Assembly (NCBI GenBank): GCA_964355095.1
Contig: CAYHCX010000001.1
Location: 61,337-125,336 of the forward strand
Origin: 12-FULL-67-14b sp964355095
GTDB taxonomy: Bacteria > Acidobacteriota > Vicinamibacteria > Vicinamibacterales > UBA2999
Direction: 5' to 3'
DNA: 64,000 nucleotides
In this document: positions 54,657-62,264 of the stretch, piece by piece
How the letters are laid out: each line of letters opens with the position of its first letter
Position numbering within the stretch: the stretch's first letter is position 1
Notes under the pieces: model-generated
Database searches by the model: none
Seen by the model: only the letters and a program-made list of their open reading frames with translations
Told to the model about the DNA's origin: nothing
Translations under genes and position numbers: made by a program

Positions 54657-55357
54657 GGGGCCTCCCCAGCTTCGAGCCGGCGCAGCAACGCGCTCACGTC
54701 GGCCCGTCCGGACCGTGGGTCCGGCATGCCTGCGCGAGGAGCAAGCAGCGAGAGCAGTGTCAGGTTGGCACGAACCACATGGCGAAGCTCCGGCCGAAGG
54801 CGCCGGTACGCATCGTCCAGCTCGTCGACGTCGGCGGCCGCGGCCAGGAACAAGAGGCCCAGAGCAACGAGAAGGTCCCGCTCGCCTTTCTCGCCGGTCC
54901 GATCCGTCACGAGCTTTTCGAGCAGCAATCCCGCCGGCCGCGGCAATCGAATCCGGGTGCCGGCGACCTCGAGTGCGCCTCCCGGAGCAACCAGCGACAG
55001 GGCGCCGAATACCAGCAACGGGAGCTGCTCGTCGGCGATCAGGTAGGCCTCGGCCGGATCTTGTGCCGCATCCATCCCGACAAAGTTGATCTCCAGCAAA
55101 TCCGGTGAACGCGGCGCCCACACCGACGGCTCTTCGGACGACTGGCGAAACTCACCAAGGGTGCCGAGCTGCTGTTTGACCGCGGTGTGCTGGTTCGTGG
55201 GAACGCCGACATCGAGATCCTGCGACACGACGAGAGTCGAAGCCGCGCCAGGTTCGAGGAGATTTGGCACCTCGGATCCCACGATCAGCACGCCAGGCAC
55301 CTCCAGCACGGCCCGCGCCGCCGCGATCGTCGCCCACAGCCGGTCACGGAACAGCAC
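54653..55357 (-). CDS. GSU2403/NTP_transf_8-like nucleotidyltransferase-fold protein
   Basis: A 234-residue protein. VLEVPGVLIVGSEVPNLLEP and VVSQDLDVGVPTNQHTAV hold the GS helix and D-x-D metal site of the fold, and DLLEINFVG the third acidic strand. The C-terminal helical part is unassigned. Relatives sit in two-gene modules. Overlaps its partner by 4 nt. Confidence 0.65.
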   Translation of the reverse strand: MLFRDRLWATIAAARAVLEVPGVLIVGSEVPNLLEPGAASTLVVSQDLDVGVPTNQHTAVKQQLGTLGEFRQSSEEPSVWAPRSPDLLEINFVGMDAAQDPAEAYLIADEQLPLLVFGALSLVAPGGALEVAGTRIRLPRPAGLLLEKLVTDRTGEKGERDLLVALGLLFLAAAADVDELDDAYRRLRPELRHVVRANLTLLSLLAPRAGMPDPRSGRADVSALLRRLEAGEAP

Positions 55358-55405
55358 TCTCAGAGTATAGGGAGCATCCGGATCGAAATCTACACCGAGG
55401 CGGCC

Positions 55406-55747
55406 TCAGCGAGCGACCACGCTGATCCGGGCGCCACCTTGAGTGCGCGGCTTCTTCCTGATCACGATGTCGATGTCCCGGTCGAGGATGGTGAGCAGTG
55501 TCATCAGACGCTCAACAGAGAAACCACGGAGTTTATAGTGCCGGAGCGCCGACACCTTCGGTTGCGTCAAGCCCAGCACCTTTGAAGCGTCGGTCTGCGT
55601 CAGCGCGCGCTGTTCGAGGACTTGGTTGAGGGCGTATGCGAGCCGCAGCCTAGCCTGGCGCTCGACCGCATCCGGATATCCCAGGTCGGCGAAGATGTTC
55701 TTCGTACCCCTTGTAATCGCGACGGGTTCGGTGTGTCGTCTTGGCAT
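55406..55747 (-). CDS. HigA/XRE-type helix-turn-helix antitoxin or regulator, without visible toxin
   Basis: A 113-residue protein. GTKNIFADLGYPDAVERQAR is the typical opening of HigA-like XRE proteins, and the helix-turn-helix is LTQTDASKVLGLTQPKVSAL. AAGGAG lies 4 nt before ATG 55747. A HigB-like toxin would be expected just upstream, but none is visible there. Confidence 0.8.
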   Translation of the reverse strand: MPRRHTEPVAITRGTKNIFADLGYPDAVERQARLRLAYALNQVLEQRALTQTDASKVLGLTQPKVSALRHYKLRGFSVERLMTLLTILDRDIDIVIRKKPRTQGGARISVVAR

Positions 55748-56052
55748 GGTGCTCCTTGTAGTTGCGATTGCACCTCCTCGACGGATCCGCTCATGCCTGC
55801 CGCCAACCACCAACGAAGGAAGGGCGTTGAACCTCCACGACGGGGTTATGACTTCCGCGTGAAGGGGGCCGGCAGGTGCTGCTCGCGGTCCGTCTTGGTG
55901 CTCCTTTCAAAGGCGGCAGCCTTCGGCATCGCCTTCAACAAGGGGTGACCGCGAAAGTAGGACCGGGGTTGTTGCGGCTCGAGAACAGCGATGCCCTATC
56001 GACGAGATCCCGAGCGACACCGGGAAATGTCAGAGAGTCAGACGTTCGAAGG

Positions 56053-56082
56053 GACAGGAGCTAAGGAGACCAGGAGAATCAC
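56053..56082 (+). repeat. AGGAGATC-type repeat, copy 6 (left arm only)
   Basis: GACAGGAGCTAAGGAGACCA then GGAGAATCAC. The matching right arm type lies 0.8 kb away at 56874, as if the hairpin had been split. Confidence 0.5.
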
Positions 56083-56478
56083 TTGCGTCCCGCAGGAGGC
56101 ATAACGGGGCAGCCTTTCTCTGGTTGCGGGTGTTGTGGATACCGACACGCAGCAGTCTTCAGGGCCGTGGCCTGGTTGAGATGCGGTAGTCGCTTCCCTA
56201 TACCGCGAACCCCAGACGTCCGCCCGCGACTGATCATCGCGGCAAGTCCTCGGTTCCACTTCGATCGTCAATCCGACGCGCGGAAGGCCACCTCAACGGC
56301 CCTCACGCGCATTACTGAAGGATCAGCGAGTGAGCAAACGCTGCTGTCCCCCATCTTCGACGATGGGCATCGGATGATCTTCGAGTTCCGTCGCGCCCAC
56401 ATCCTTCGTGTCGATCAACGGGGCAACCTTGAAACGCGGCTGGTCGCTGTCGACCCCGTCCGCGGCGTCGTCGGCACC

Positions 56479-56578
56479 AAGACAGCTCCGTCATGCGGCG
56501 GCCGCCACAGGTCGGGCAGAGTCCGCGGCCCTTGCACGAGAACGGCACCAGGCGATCGTGACGGCAAATGGCAGTGGC
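56479..56578 (-). pseudogene. fragment of an IS91/IS801-type transposase
   Basis: The minus strand encodes CRHDRLVPFSCKGRGLCPTC then GGRRMTE, which is the zinc-ribbon domain near the N-terminus of IS91-family rolling-circle transposases. Only about 30 residues remain; the sequence stops matching directly after it. Confidence 0.65.
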
Positions 56579-56604
56579 CATTCGACGCTGTGCATTCGAC
56601 GCTG

Positions 56605-56632
56605 TTGCACACACGCTCCACGACGCTACAAT
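56605..56632 (+). promoter_or_regulatory. promoter TTGCAC-16 nt-TACAAT of the small antitoxin gene
   Basis: TTGCAC (56605-56610) and TACAAT (56627-56632) are separated by 16 nt; ATG follows 6 nt after the -10 box. This is the best complete promoter among the leaderless-type starts. Confidence 0.6.
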
Positions 56633-56638
56633 GTCGCG

Positions 56639-56857
56639 ATGAGCGGACAGGCGGCAACCCCCAAGGCCCAGATGATCGAGCTCATCGACAAGCAGCCCGA
56701 TGGCAGTTCTTACGATGAATTGCTTCGAGAACTGGCGTTCGCTCGAATGGTCGACCGCGGGCTCGCGGACTCTGACGCTGGTCGGACGGTTTCCCACGAC
56801 GCGATGAAGCGGACGACCGAGTCGTGGCGGAAAGCACGACTCAATGTGCGGGATTGA
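56639..56857 (+). CDS. small antitoxin-like protein (addiction module), no toxin visible
   Basis: A 72-residue protein: KAQMIELIDKQPDGSSYDEL, then ARMVDRGLADSDAGRTVSHD, then a Lys/Arg end. The pattern 'LP/QPD.ss..e...ly....i.rGL.d.daGr..sh.e...r...W' is that of RelB-like antitoxins that normally precede a RelE/ParE toxin. No toxin gene follows; a repeat arm and the VWA gene stop do. Promoter at 56605. Confidence 0.7.
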   Translation: MSGQAATPKAQMIELIDKQPDGSSYDELLRELAFARMVDRGLADSDAGRTVSHDAMKRTTESWRKARLNVRD

Positions 56858-56873
56858 ACTTGTCTTCTCGTTA

Positions 56874-56897
56874 CCTCCTGATCTCCTGACCTCCTGT
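56874..56897 (-). repeat. AGGAGATC-type repeat, copy 7 (right arm only)
   Basis: CCTCCTGATCTCCTGACCTC and CTGT between the antitoxin stop and the VWA stop. Confidence 0.55.
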
Positions 56898-56907
56898 GAA
56901 GTCAGTC

Positions 56908-58824
56908 CTACCTCGCCACCCGAAACGCCACCCACTGCTCCGCGGCGTGCTCGCCCGACAAGGCCGTGGCCCGCAGGATGTAGGTGCCGTTGCCCAGGCT
57001 CGACACCGGCAGCGGCAGGCGGAGCCGGCCGTTCGTCAGGGGCGGCGCCTCTAGGGCGCGCAGCACGCCGCCCATCGCGTTGAGCAACTCCACCGTGATC
57101 TGCGGCGCCTCGCCGGCCGGCGCCGCGCACTCGATCTCCACGAGCACGCGCTCGGTGGCCCCGAAACGGGTCGAGGCCGTCGGCGACGGCGCCGGGTTGG
57201 CCTCGATGGCGCGCAACTCGATCATGTTGCGCGCGCGCAGGAAGCGGGGCGTGGCCAGCACGATCGGGTGCTTCGACAGGTCGGGCACCAACTGCGTCTG
57301 CACCCAGCGGTCGATGGTCTCGCCCGCCGCCGTCAGCGAGGTGAAACGAAGGCGCTGGCGGCCGGCCGGCAGCTGAAAATGCGCCATCAACGGCAGCTCC
57401 CCTGGTGCGCCGCCAATCACCTGCGCCGGCATCGCTTCCTTGCCGGCGTCGTCCACGGGCAGAATCTCCAGGCGCGCGGGCGTGTCGGCGGCGGCGCTCC
57501 CAGGAGCTGCTTCCCACGTGAACGTGAGGCGGGTGCGATCGCCGTCGCCCTTGGACACGCCGGTCCACACGTTGACGGCCCTGGTGGTCGTCGAGTCGGC
57601 GATGGCCGCCAACGCGTTGTTGAGTGCGGTGTTCACCGGCGTCGCCGCCGCCTCGGCCGCGGCGGTCATTTCCTTTTCGCTCGCCGCCCAGTAGCCCCGC
57701 CGCGCGGTGACCTTCACGCCCCGGCGCTTCACGCGGACCTTGATCTCGTGGAACTTGCCGTCGTTGGTCCGGCGCGTGGGCGTGTAACCGATCAGGTAGT
57801 AGGCGCTGGCATCGGCCATGACGCCGGCCAACTGCTTCTCCGGATCGTTGGTGTTGACGATGGCGCGGCCGCCGGTGTCGTAGGCGATGCGGCGCAGGAG
57901 GTCGTCGCCGCCGAAGCCAACGCTGCCGAGCGGCCGGGGATCGATCACGTGAATGGTGACGTTGCCGCGGTTGGCGGCTTCCATCGCCTCCTTCAGCAGC
58001 TGATCGTTCGGGCTGCCCGGCCGCGCCGGCGGGCCCTGGCTGAAGAAGAGGATGGACTTGCGGCCCTCGCGCAAGCCGCCCAGTTGGGTAGCAAGCGCGC
58101 CCAGCGCGGAGAGCGTGACGCCGGCCCGCAGCTCCATCCAGTTGCGTTGTGACATCTGCGCCTCTTCCGCCGCGCTCTTCACCGGAAAGATCTCGCCGCG
58201 GCGGCCTTCGAAGTTGCGGACGCGGCTCAGCAGCTCGGGCTTCGACCGCGTGTATTTCAGGTCGCGCAGGCTCTCGAGAGGCTCCATGATCACGGCGAGG
58301 TCGTTGGGCCCCAGCTGGTTGATGAACGACGTGATCGCGTCGCGCAACGGCAGTGTGATCTCGGGCCGCTTGTCGATGTGGTAGTCGTCCAGGAAGATAC
58401 CGAACAGCCGCACGTCGTCGCGCGCGGCCTCGAGCTGCGCGTGCTGTCGCGACCGGATCTGCATCGGCTCGTTCAGGTCCGACGTGCGCGCGCCGTCGAC
58501 GCGCACGAACTTGATGGTCTCGACGACCTGCGGCACGTCGTCTTCGGTGACCTCGAAGTCGGACAGTTGCAGGTCGGCCACCGGCTCGTCGCCGCGGACG
58601 GTGGCGGTCACATCGACGCGGACCAAATCAGTGCCGGCCCGGAAGATGGGTTGCTGCGGCGGTTGCTCTGCAGCCGGCTTCGGTTCCTGCCCGTGCGCCC
58701 CGCCTCCGATCAGGCAGGCAACGATCACGCAGTAGGGCCTGGCACGGTTACACGCCAAACGACGCAAGTCCTGCACACGTGGCAAGAATTGCGACCAATT
58801 CGATGTAACCGTGCCAGGCCCCAC
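56908..58824 (-). CDS. VWFA-related protein of acidobacterial type, long form
   Basis: Up to 638 residues. FRAGTDLVRVDVTATVRGDE and DLQLSDFEVTEDDVPQVVET open the VWFA-related domain; LFGIFLDDYHIDKRPEITLP is the metal-site strand and YYLIGYTPTRRTNDGKFHEI its usual end near residue 370. A further 250 residues of beta-rich domains follow. The first 30 codons of the open frame lie within the palindrome at 58735, so the native start is unclear. A GTG giving VIVACLIGGGAHGQ is possible, with a Cys that could be a lipobox. Confidence 0.8.
   Translation of the reverse strand: MGPGTVTSNWSQFLPRVQDLRRLACNRARPYCVIVACLIGGGAHGQEPKPAAEQPPQQPIFRAGTDLVRVDVTATVRGDEPVADLQLSDFEVTEDDVPQVVETIKFVRVDGARTSDLNEPMQIRSRQHAQLEAARDDVRLFGIFLDDYHIDKRPEITLPLRDAITSFINQLGPNDLAVIMEPLESLRDLKYTRSKPELLSRVRNFEGRRGEIFPVKSAAEEAQMSQRNWMELRAGVTLSALGALATQLGGLREGRKSILFFSQGPPARPGSPNDQLLKEAMEAANRGNVTIHVIDPRPLGSVGFGGDDLLRRIAYDTGGRAIVNTNDPEKQLAGVMADASAYYLIGYTPTRRTNDGKFHEIKVRVKRRGVKVTARRGYWAASEKEMTAAAEAAATPVNTALNNALAAIADSTTTRAVNVWTGVSKGDGDRTRLTFTWEAAPGSAAADTPARLEILPVDDAGKEAMPAQVIGGAPGELPLMAHFQLPAGRQRLRFTSLTAAGETIDRWVQTQLVPDLSKHPIVLATPRFLRARNMIELRAIEANPAPSPTASTRFGATERVLVEIECAAPAGEAPQITVELLNAMGGVLRALEAPPLTNGRLRLPLPVSSLGNGTYILRATALSGEHAAEQWVAFRVAR
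58735..58821. repeat. long palindrome (18-bp arms) at the start of the VWA gene
   Basis: GGGCCTGGCACGGTTACA (58735-58752) and its exact complement (58804-58821) flank a 51-nt centre. It occupies the start region of the minus-strand VWA gene and ends 14 bp before the -10 box of the divergent PfkB gene. Confidence 0.85.
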
Positions 58825-58834
58825 ACCCGCATCC

Positions 58835-58840
58835 TATACT
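58835..58840 (+). promoter_or_regulatory. -10 box TATACT before the PfkB gene
   Basis: Ends 8 nt before ATG 58849, the leaderless spacing seen elsewhere. Confidence 0.5.
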
Positions 58841-58848
58841 GGCAACCA

Positions 58849-59778
58849 ATGTTCGCTGGAAAGACTTGGGATGTGGTTGGGATTGGCGTTAACTCCGTCG
58901 ACTACGTGTACCGCCTGCCCGCCGCGCCACGCGCCGACAGCCCCACCGCCAAGTTGCGCATCAGCAGCCACTCGGTGTCGTGTGGCGGGCAGATGGCCAC
59001 CGCATTGGCGGCCTGCGCCGGGCTCGGGCTCAGGACCGCCTACGTCGGCGCGTCCGGCACCGACGACAACGGCCGCCGCATCCGGCAGGAACTGCGCGGC
59101 CGCGGCATTGATCTCTCGCACCTGGTGACGCGCGAGGCGGCCAACCAGTTTGCCGTGATCACGGTGGATGAGCGTACCGGCGAACGCGTCGTGTTGTGGG
59201 ACCGCGACGATCGGCTGCTGCTGAAGCCGGACGAGGTCCCCGCGGCGCTGATCGCCTCGGCGCGGCTGATTCACGTGGACGACGTTGATGAAGACGCGGC
59301 GATTCGCGCGGCGACGCTCGCGCGCGAGGCCGGGGTGCCGGCCACGAGCGACCTCGACCGCGTGACCGATCGCACGCCGGAACTGGTGGCGGCGGTCAGC
59401 ATCCCGATTTTCGCCGAGCACGTGCTGCCGGCGATCACCGGCGAGGCCGATCACGAACGCGCCCTCTACAAGCTGCGCGAGGCGCACACCGGCATCCTGT
59501 GCGTAACGCTCGGCCCGCGTGGGTCGATGCTGCTGGTTGGTGACGAACTCTGTTACGAGCCCGGGGTCGAGGTGGACGCCGTTGACACGACCGGCGCCGG
59601 CGACGTGTTTCGCGCCGGGTTCATCCACGCGCTGCTGAACGGGGAATCGCCCCACGACATCCTGCGCTTCGCGAATGCCGCCGCTGCGCTGAGTTGCACA
59701 CGTCCAGGCGCGCTCAACAGCGTGCCCTCTCTCGCCGACGTGGTGGCGTTCATGGACGGGGCGCGAGCGCTTCGGTAA
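58849..59778 (+). CDS. PfkB family carbohydrate kinase
   Basis: A 309-residue ribokinase-like enzyme. VVGIGVNSVDYVYRLP and VSCGGQMATALAACAGLGLR are the N-terminal PfkB signature region, and VDAVDTTGAGDVFRAGFIHA the C-terminal signature with the anion hole and catalytic Asp. Phosphorylates a sugar or nucleoside; the substrate is not evident. ATG 58849 starts the domain. Its 3' end overlaps the convergent phosphatase gene by 29 bp. Confidence 0.9.
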   Translation: MFAGKTWDVVGIGVNSVDYVYRLPAAPRADSPTAKLRISSHSVSCGGQMATALAACAGLGLRTAYVGASGTDDNGRRIRQELRGRGIDLSHLVTREAANQFAVITVDERTGERVVLWDRDDRLLLKPDEVPAALIASARLIHVDDVDEDAAIRAATLAREAGVPATSDLDRVTDRTPELVAAVSIPIFAEHVLPAITGEADHERALYKLREAHTGILCVTLGPRGSMLLVGDELCYEPGVEVDAVDTTGAGDVFRAGFIHALLNGESPHDILRFANAAAALSCTRPGALNSVPSLADVVAFMDGARALR

Positions 59779-61432
59779 GCACGCGGCCCATGGCTTCGGG
59801 CAGCGTGATGCCGGTCAGGAACGCGAGCGTCGGCGCCAGGTCGATGGGCGCCGCCGGCTGGAGATACTCGCCCTTCCTGATGCCCTGGCCAAACAGGATC
59901 ACCGGCACGCGCGTGTCGTAGCGGTGGCCGGTGCCGTGCGTGCTCGTGCTCGAGGACGTGATCCAGTAGCTGCGGCCGAGCATCTTGATGTCGCCGCTGC
60001 GGCCGTCGTAGTGGCTGAGCGCCGACGGGCGCGTCAGCGGATCGATCATCGACAGCTCTTCCTTGCGATACACGCGCCACACGCCCTGCGTCTTGCGGAC
60101 CGTGTCCAGCACCGCGGTCATCGCCTTCGCGTTGCGCGTCAGCTTCGGGTAGACGCCGTCGTTGAAGTAGATGTCGTTGTAGATCACGCGGGTGCGATAG
60201 CTGCCCGGACCCAGCTCGCGGGCCAGCACGTCGTCGATAGCGCGGCCCACGGCGACGGTGTTGATGCGGCCGGCGTCGAAGCCCTGGGCCTTGACGCGTT
60301 CCGGCACCGGCGCGACGCCGTGATCGGAGCTGAGGCCGACCAGGTAGTTGCCCTTGCCGACGTCGCGATCGAGCTTGTCGAGCAGCGCGCCGATCTCGCG
60401 GTCGAGGCGGATCATGACGTCCTGCACTTCGTGCGAGTCCTGGCCGAAGTCGTGGCCGACCTTATCGAGCGCCGAGAAGCTGATGCCGAGGTAGTCGGTG
60501 CCGGCGCCGCGCCCGAGCTTCAGGCCGTCGAGCGCCGCGCCCGCCAGGCCCGCCAGGTAGGCGTCGGAGTAGGGGCTCGATTCCCACGCGTCGGTGAACG
60601 CGCCGCCCACTTCGGTGCCGTCGCCCTTCACGATGTGGGGAAAGTCCTTGGTGACGAGCGCGGTCTTCTGCCGCCCCTGCGTCGATCCGTCGTAGAGGTA
60701 GCGGTCTTTCGGCAGGGAGCGGTCCCACGGGCGTCCCATCTCGTTCTTAAGCGGATGCTTGTCGATGTAGCCGGCAAAGTAGGGCGCCGTTTGCTTCGCG
60801 AAGGCGGTGGAGGTGACCCATTCACCGTTGGCCTCGTCCAGCCAGATCACCGCGTCGGGACGATGGCCGCCGAGGTTGATGGCCGAGCGCGCCTTCAGCG
60901 AGATGCTCACCACACGCGGCGCCGTCGAATCCTGTAGCCGCATCTCGTCGGCGAGCGTCGTCGTCATCAGGTTCCTGGCGCTGTGGCCGACGCCCTTCAC
61001 CGGAATGCCGTAGGTCACCAACTGCACATCGTCATCATCCGTGCAGCTCACCAAGCGGCTGTTGTCGCGCTCCCACCACTGGTTGAGCACCATGCCGTGC
61101 ACGGCGGGCGCCGTGCCGGTGCTGATGCTGGCGTGCCCGGCGCAGGTCACGGTGTTGTAGTACGGATAGTCGGCCTGCCGGAACCACGCGCCCTCGGCGA
61201 CCAGCCGCTTCAACCCCTTCGACCACTGGTGCTGAAAGCGATCGATGTAGTCGCCGCGCATCTGATCCACCGAGATCAGCACCACGAGCCGCGGCCCCGT
61301 GCGAACCGCCGGTGGCGCCTGAACTTCGGGCTGCCTGCCCTGAGCGAGCGCTGTGACGCGCGAGTCGAAGGGAGCGCCGGGGCCAGGAACGAGCAGGAGG
61401 GTGATCAGGGCGGCGAGTGCGAATGTTCTCAT
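59750..61432 (-). CDS. secreted alkaline phosphatase superfamily enzyme (PafA-like)
   Basis: A 560-residue protein with a signal peptide (ALAALITLLLVPGPGAP). Metal and nucleophile motifs: LVVLISVDQMRGDYIDRFQH, YYNTVTCAGHASISTGTAPA (Thr nucleophile as in PafA) and VGLSSDHGVAPVPE. It hydrolyses phosphate esters in the periplasm, useful for phosphate scavenging. A dispersed repeat (61333-61372) is encoded in frame straight after the signal peptide. Third gene of a run after the small membrane protein and YaeQ; 6 nt from YaeQ. Confidence 0.88.
   Translation of the reverse strand: MRTFALAALITLLLVPGPGAPFDSRVTALAQGRQPEVQAPPAVRTGPRLVVLISVDQMRGDYIDRFQHQWSKGLKRLVAEGAWFRQADYPYYNTVTCAGHASISTGTAPAVHGMVLNQWWERDNSRLVSCTDDDDVQLVTYGIPVKGVGHSARNLMTTTLADEMRLQDSTAPRVVSISLKARSAINLGGHRPDAVIWLDEANGEWVTSTAFAKQTAPYFAGYIDKHPLKNEMGRPWDRSLPKDRYLYDGSTQGRQKTALVTKDFPHIVKGDGTEVGGAFTDAWESSPYSDAYLAGLAGAALDGLKLGRGAGTDYLGISFSALDKVGHDFGQDSHEVQDVMIRLDREIGALLDKLDRDVGKGNYLVGLSSDHGVAPVPERVKAQGFDAGRINTVAVGRAIDDVLARELGPGSYRTRVIYNDIYFNDGVYPKLTRNAKAMTAVLDTVRKTQGVWRVYRKEELSMIDPLTRPSALSHYDGRSGDIKMLGRSYWITSSSTSTHGTGHRYDTRVPVILFGQGIRKGEYLQPAAPIDLAPTLAFLTGITLPEAMGRVLTEALAPRP
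61333..61372. repeat. in-frame CCCTTCGACTCG...CTCAGGGCAGGC element in the phosphatase gene
   Basis: On the minus strand it encodes PFDSRVTALAQGRQ. The same ends with a different centre occur at 63762-63810 outside genes. Confidence 0.7.
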
Positions 61433-61438
61433 GGGGGC

Positions 61439-61981
61439 TCAGACGAAATGGTGCTCGCCGATGGTGGTCGTGAAGGTGCGGCCGTCCACGTCCAGATAGA
61501 GTTGCCGCTCCGTCACCGAGACTGCCACCTTGGCGCGACGGGCGATGGTAGCCGCGACCTCCTCGATAAATCCAGCGCCAAACTCATACACGGGAATCTC
61601 GGCGGCGCGGTGGATGCCCTGGCCGTTCAATTGCGCCAGCACCTGGCCCACGGCGCGATGCGTGTACACCGCCACGCGCCCGGCCTTCTTGCTGCCGCGA
61701 TGCAGGCGGTCCGCGCCCGGCATGCCGACTTCAATCCACGCCGTGAGCCGGCCGGTCAGGTCGCGGATCACCACGGCCGGCTCCTCGCCGCCGGCCGCCA
61801 CGCCCTCGGTAAAGGCAATGCCTTCGGCGTACTCGAGGCAATAGGCGAGATAGCGCGCCAGCATGTAGTCCGGGGTTTCCGACGGCTGCCGCGCCATGCG
61901 AATCGCCAGCGTCTCGTAGACGCCGCGATCGATGTCGGCCAGTTCGGTGTCGAGGTTGAAAACGGTTGCGGTCAGGGCCAT
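61439..61981 (-). CDS. yaeQ: YaeQ family protein
   Basis: A 180-residue protein of the usual YaeQ length. MALTATVFNLDTELADIDRG and YETLAIRMARQPSETPDYML are the conserved start, WIEVGMPGADRLHRGSKKAG the central motif. YaeQ has a nuclease-like (PD-(D/E)XK) fold; its cellular role is unclear. Stop lies 6 nt before the phosphatase start. Confidence 0.92.
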   Translation of the reverse strand: MALTATVFNLDTELADIDRGVYETLAIRMARQPSETPDYMLARYLAYCLEYAEGIAFTEGVAAGGEEPAVVIRDLTGRLTAWIEVGMPGADRLHRGSKKAGRVAVYTHRAVGQVLAQLNGQGIHRAAEIPVYEFGAGFIEEVAATIARRAKVAVSVTERQLYLDVDGRTFTTTIGEHHFV

Positions 61982-61984
61982 GCG

Positions 61985-62182
61985 TTACAGGGTGATGACG
62001 AACGGGGCGGCCATCAGCGCCGCGCCCACCGCCAGCGTCCAGAAGAAGCTGTCAATGAAGTAGGGACACACGCACAGCAGCACGCCGGCCGCGAGCGCCA
62101 CGGGGTTGTGGGCCCTGCGTCCGTACATGAAGTACCCCGAGCCGATGATGCCCAGGAAGATGGAGGCGATCAGCGTGTTCAT
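61985..62182 (-). CDS. small membrane protein of unknown function
   Basis: A 65-residue protein with two hydrophobic helices (TLIASIFLGIIGSGYFMYGR and FFWTLAVGAALMAAPFVITL) and a short PVALAAGVLLCVCPYFIDS region. Similar short proteins are widespread and unnamed. It ends 3 nt before the YaeQ start, so they are cotranscribed. Confidence 0.7.
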   Translation of the reverse strand: MNTLIASIFLGIIGSGYFMYGRRAHNPVALAAGVLLCVCPYFIDSFFWTLAVGAALMAAPFVITL

Positions 62183-62264
62183 GGAAGCGTGCGCAACCGC
62201 GCGCCTCCAGTATGGCCCGAACTTCCCGCTGGCGCCTTCCTCGTCGCCCTCCTGACCACCGAGC

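Larger units (their letters stand above)
55748..56638. other. 890-bp stretch with repeat arms and a transposase relic, no intact gene
   Basis: Contains a lone AGGAG-type repeat arm (56053), an IS91-type transposase fragment (56479-56578) and the promoter of the small antitoxin. Long open frames exist on both strands but none resembles a known protein; they follow from high GC content. Confidence 0.6.

Noticed and set aside
56083..56718. Plus-strand frame of 211 codons in the 55.7-56.6 kb stretch
   Set aside because: No recognisable domain, and it overlaps an IS91 transposase fragment on the other strand and the well-supported small antitoxin gene at its end.
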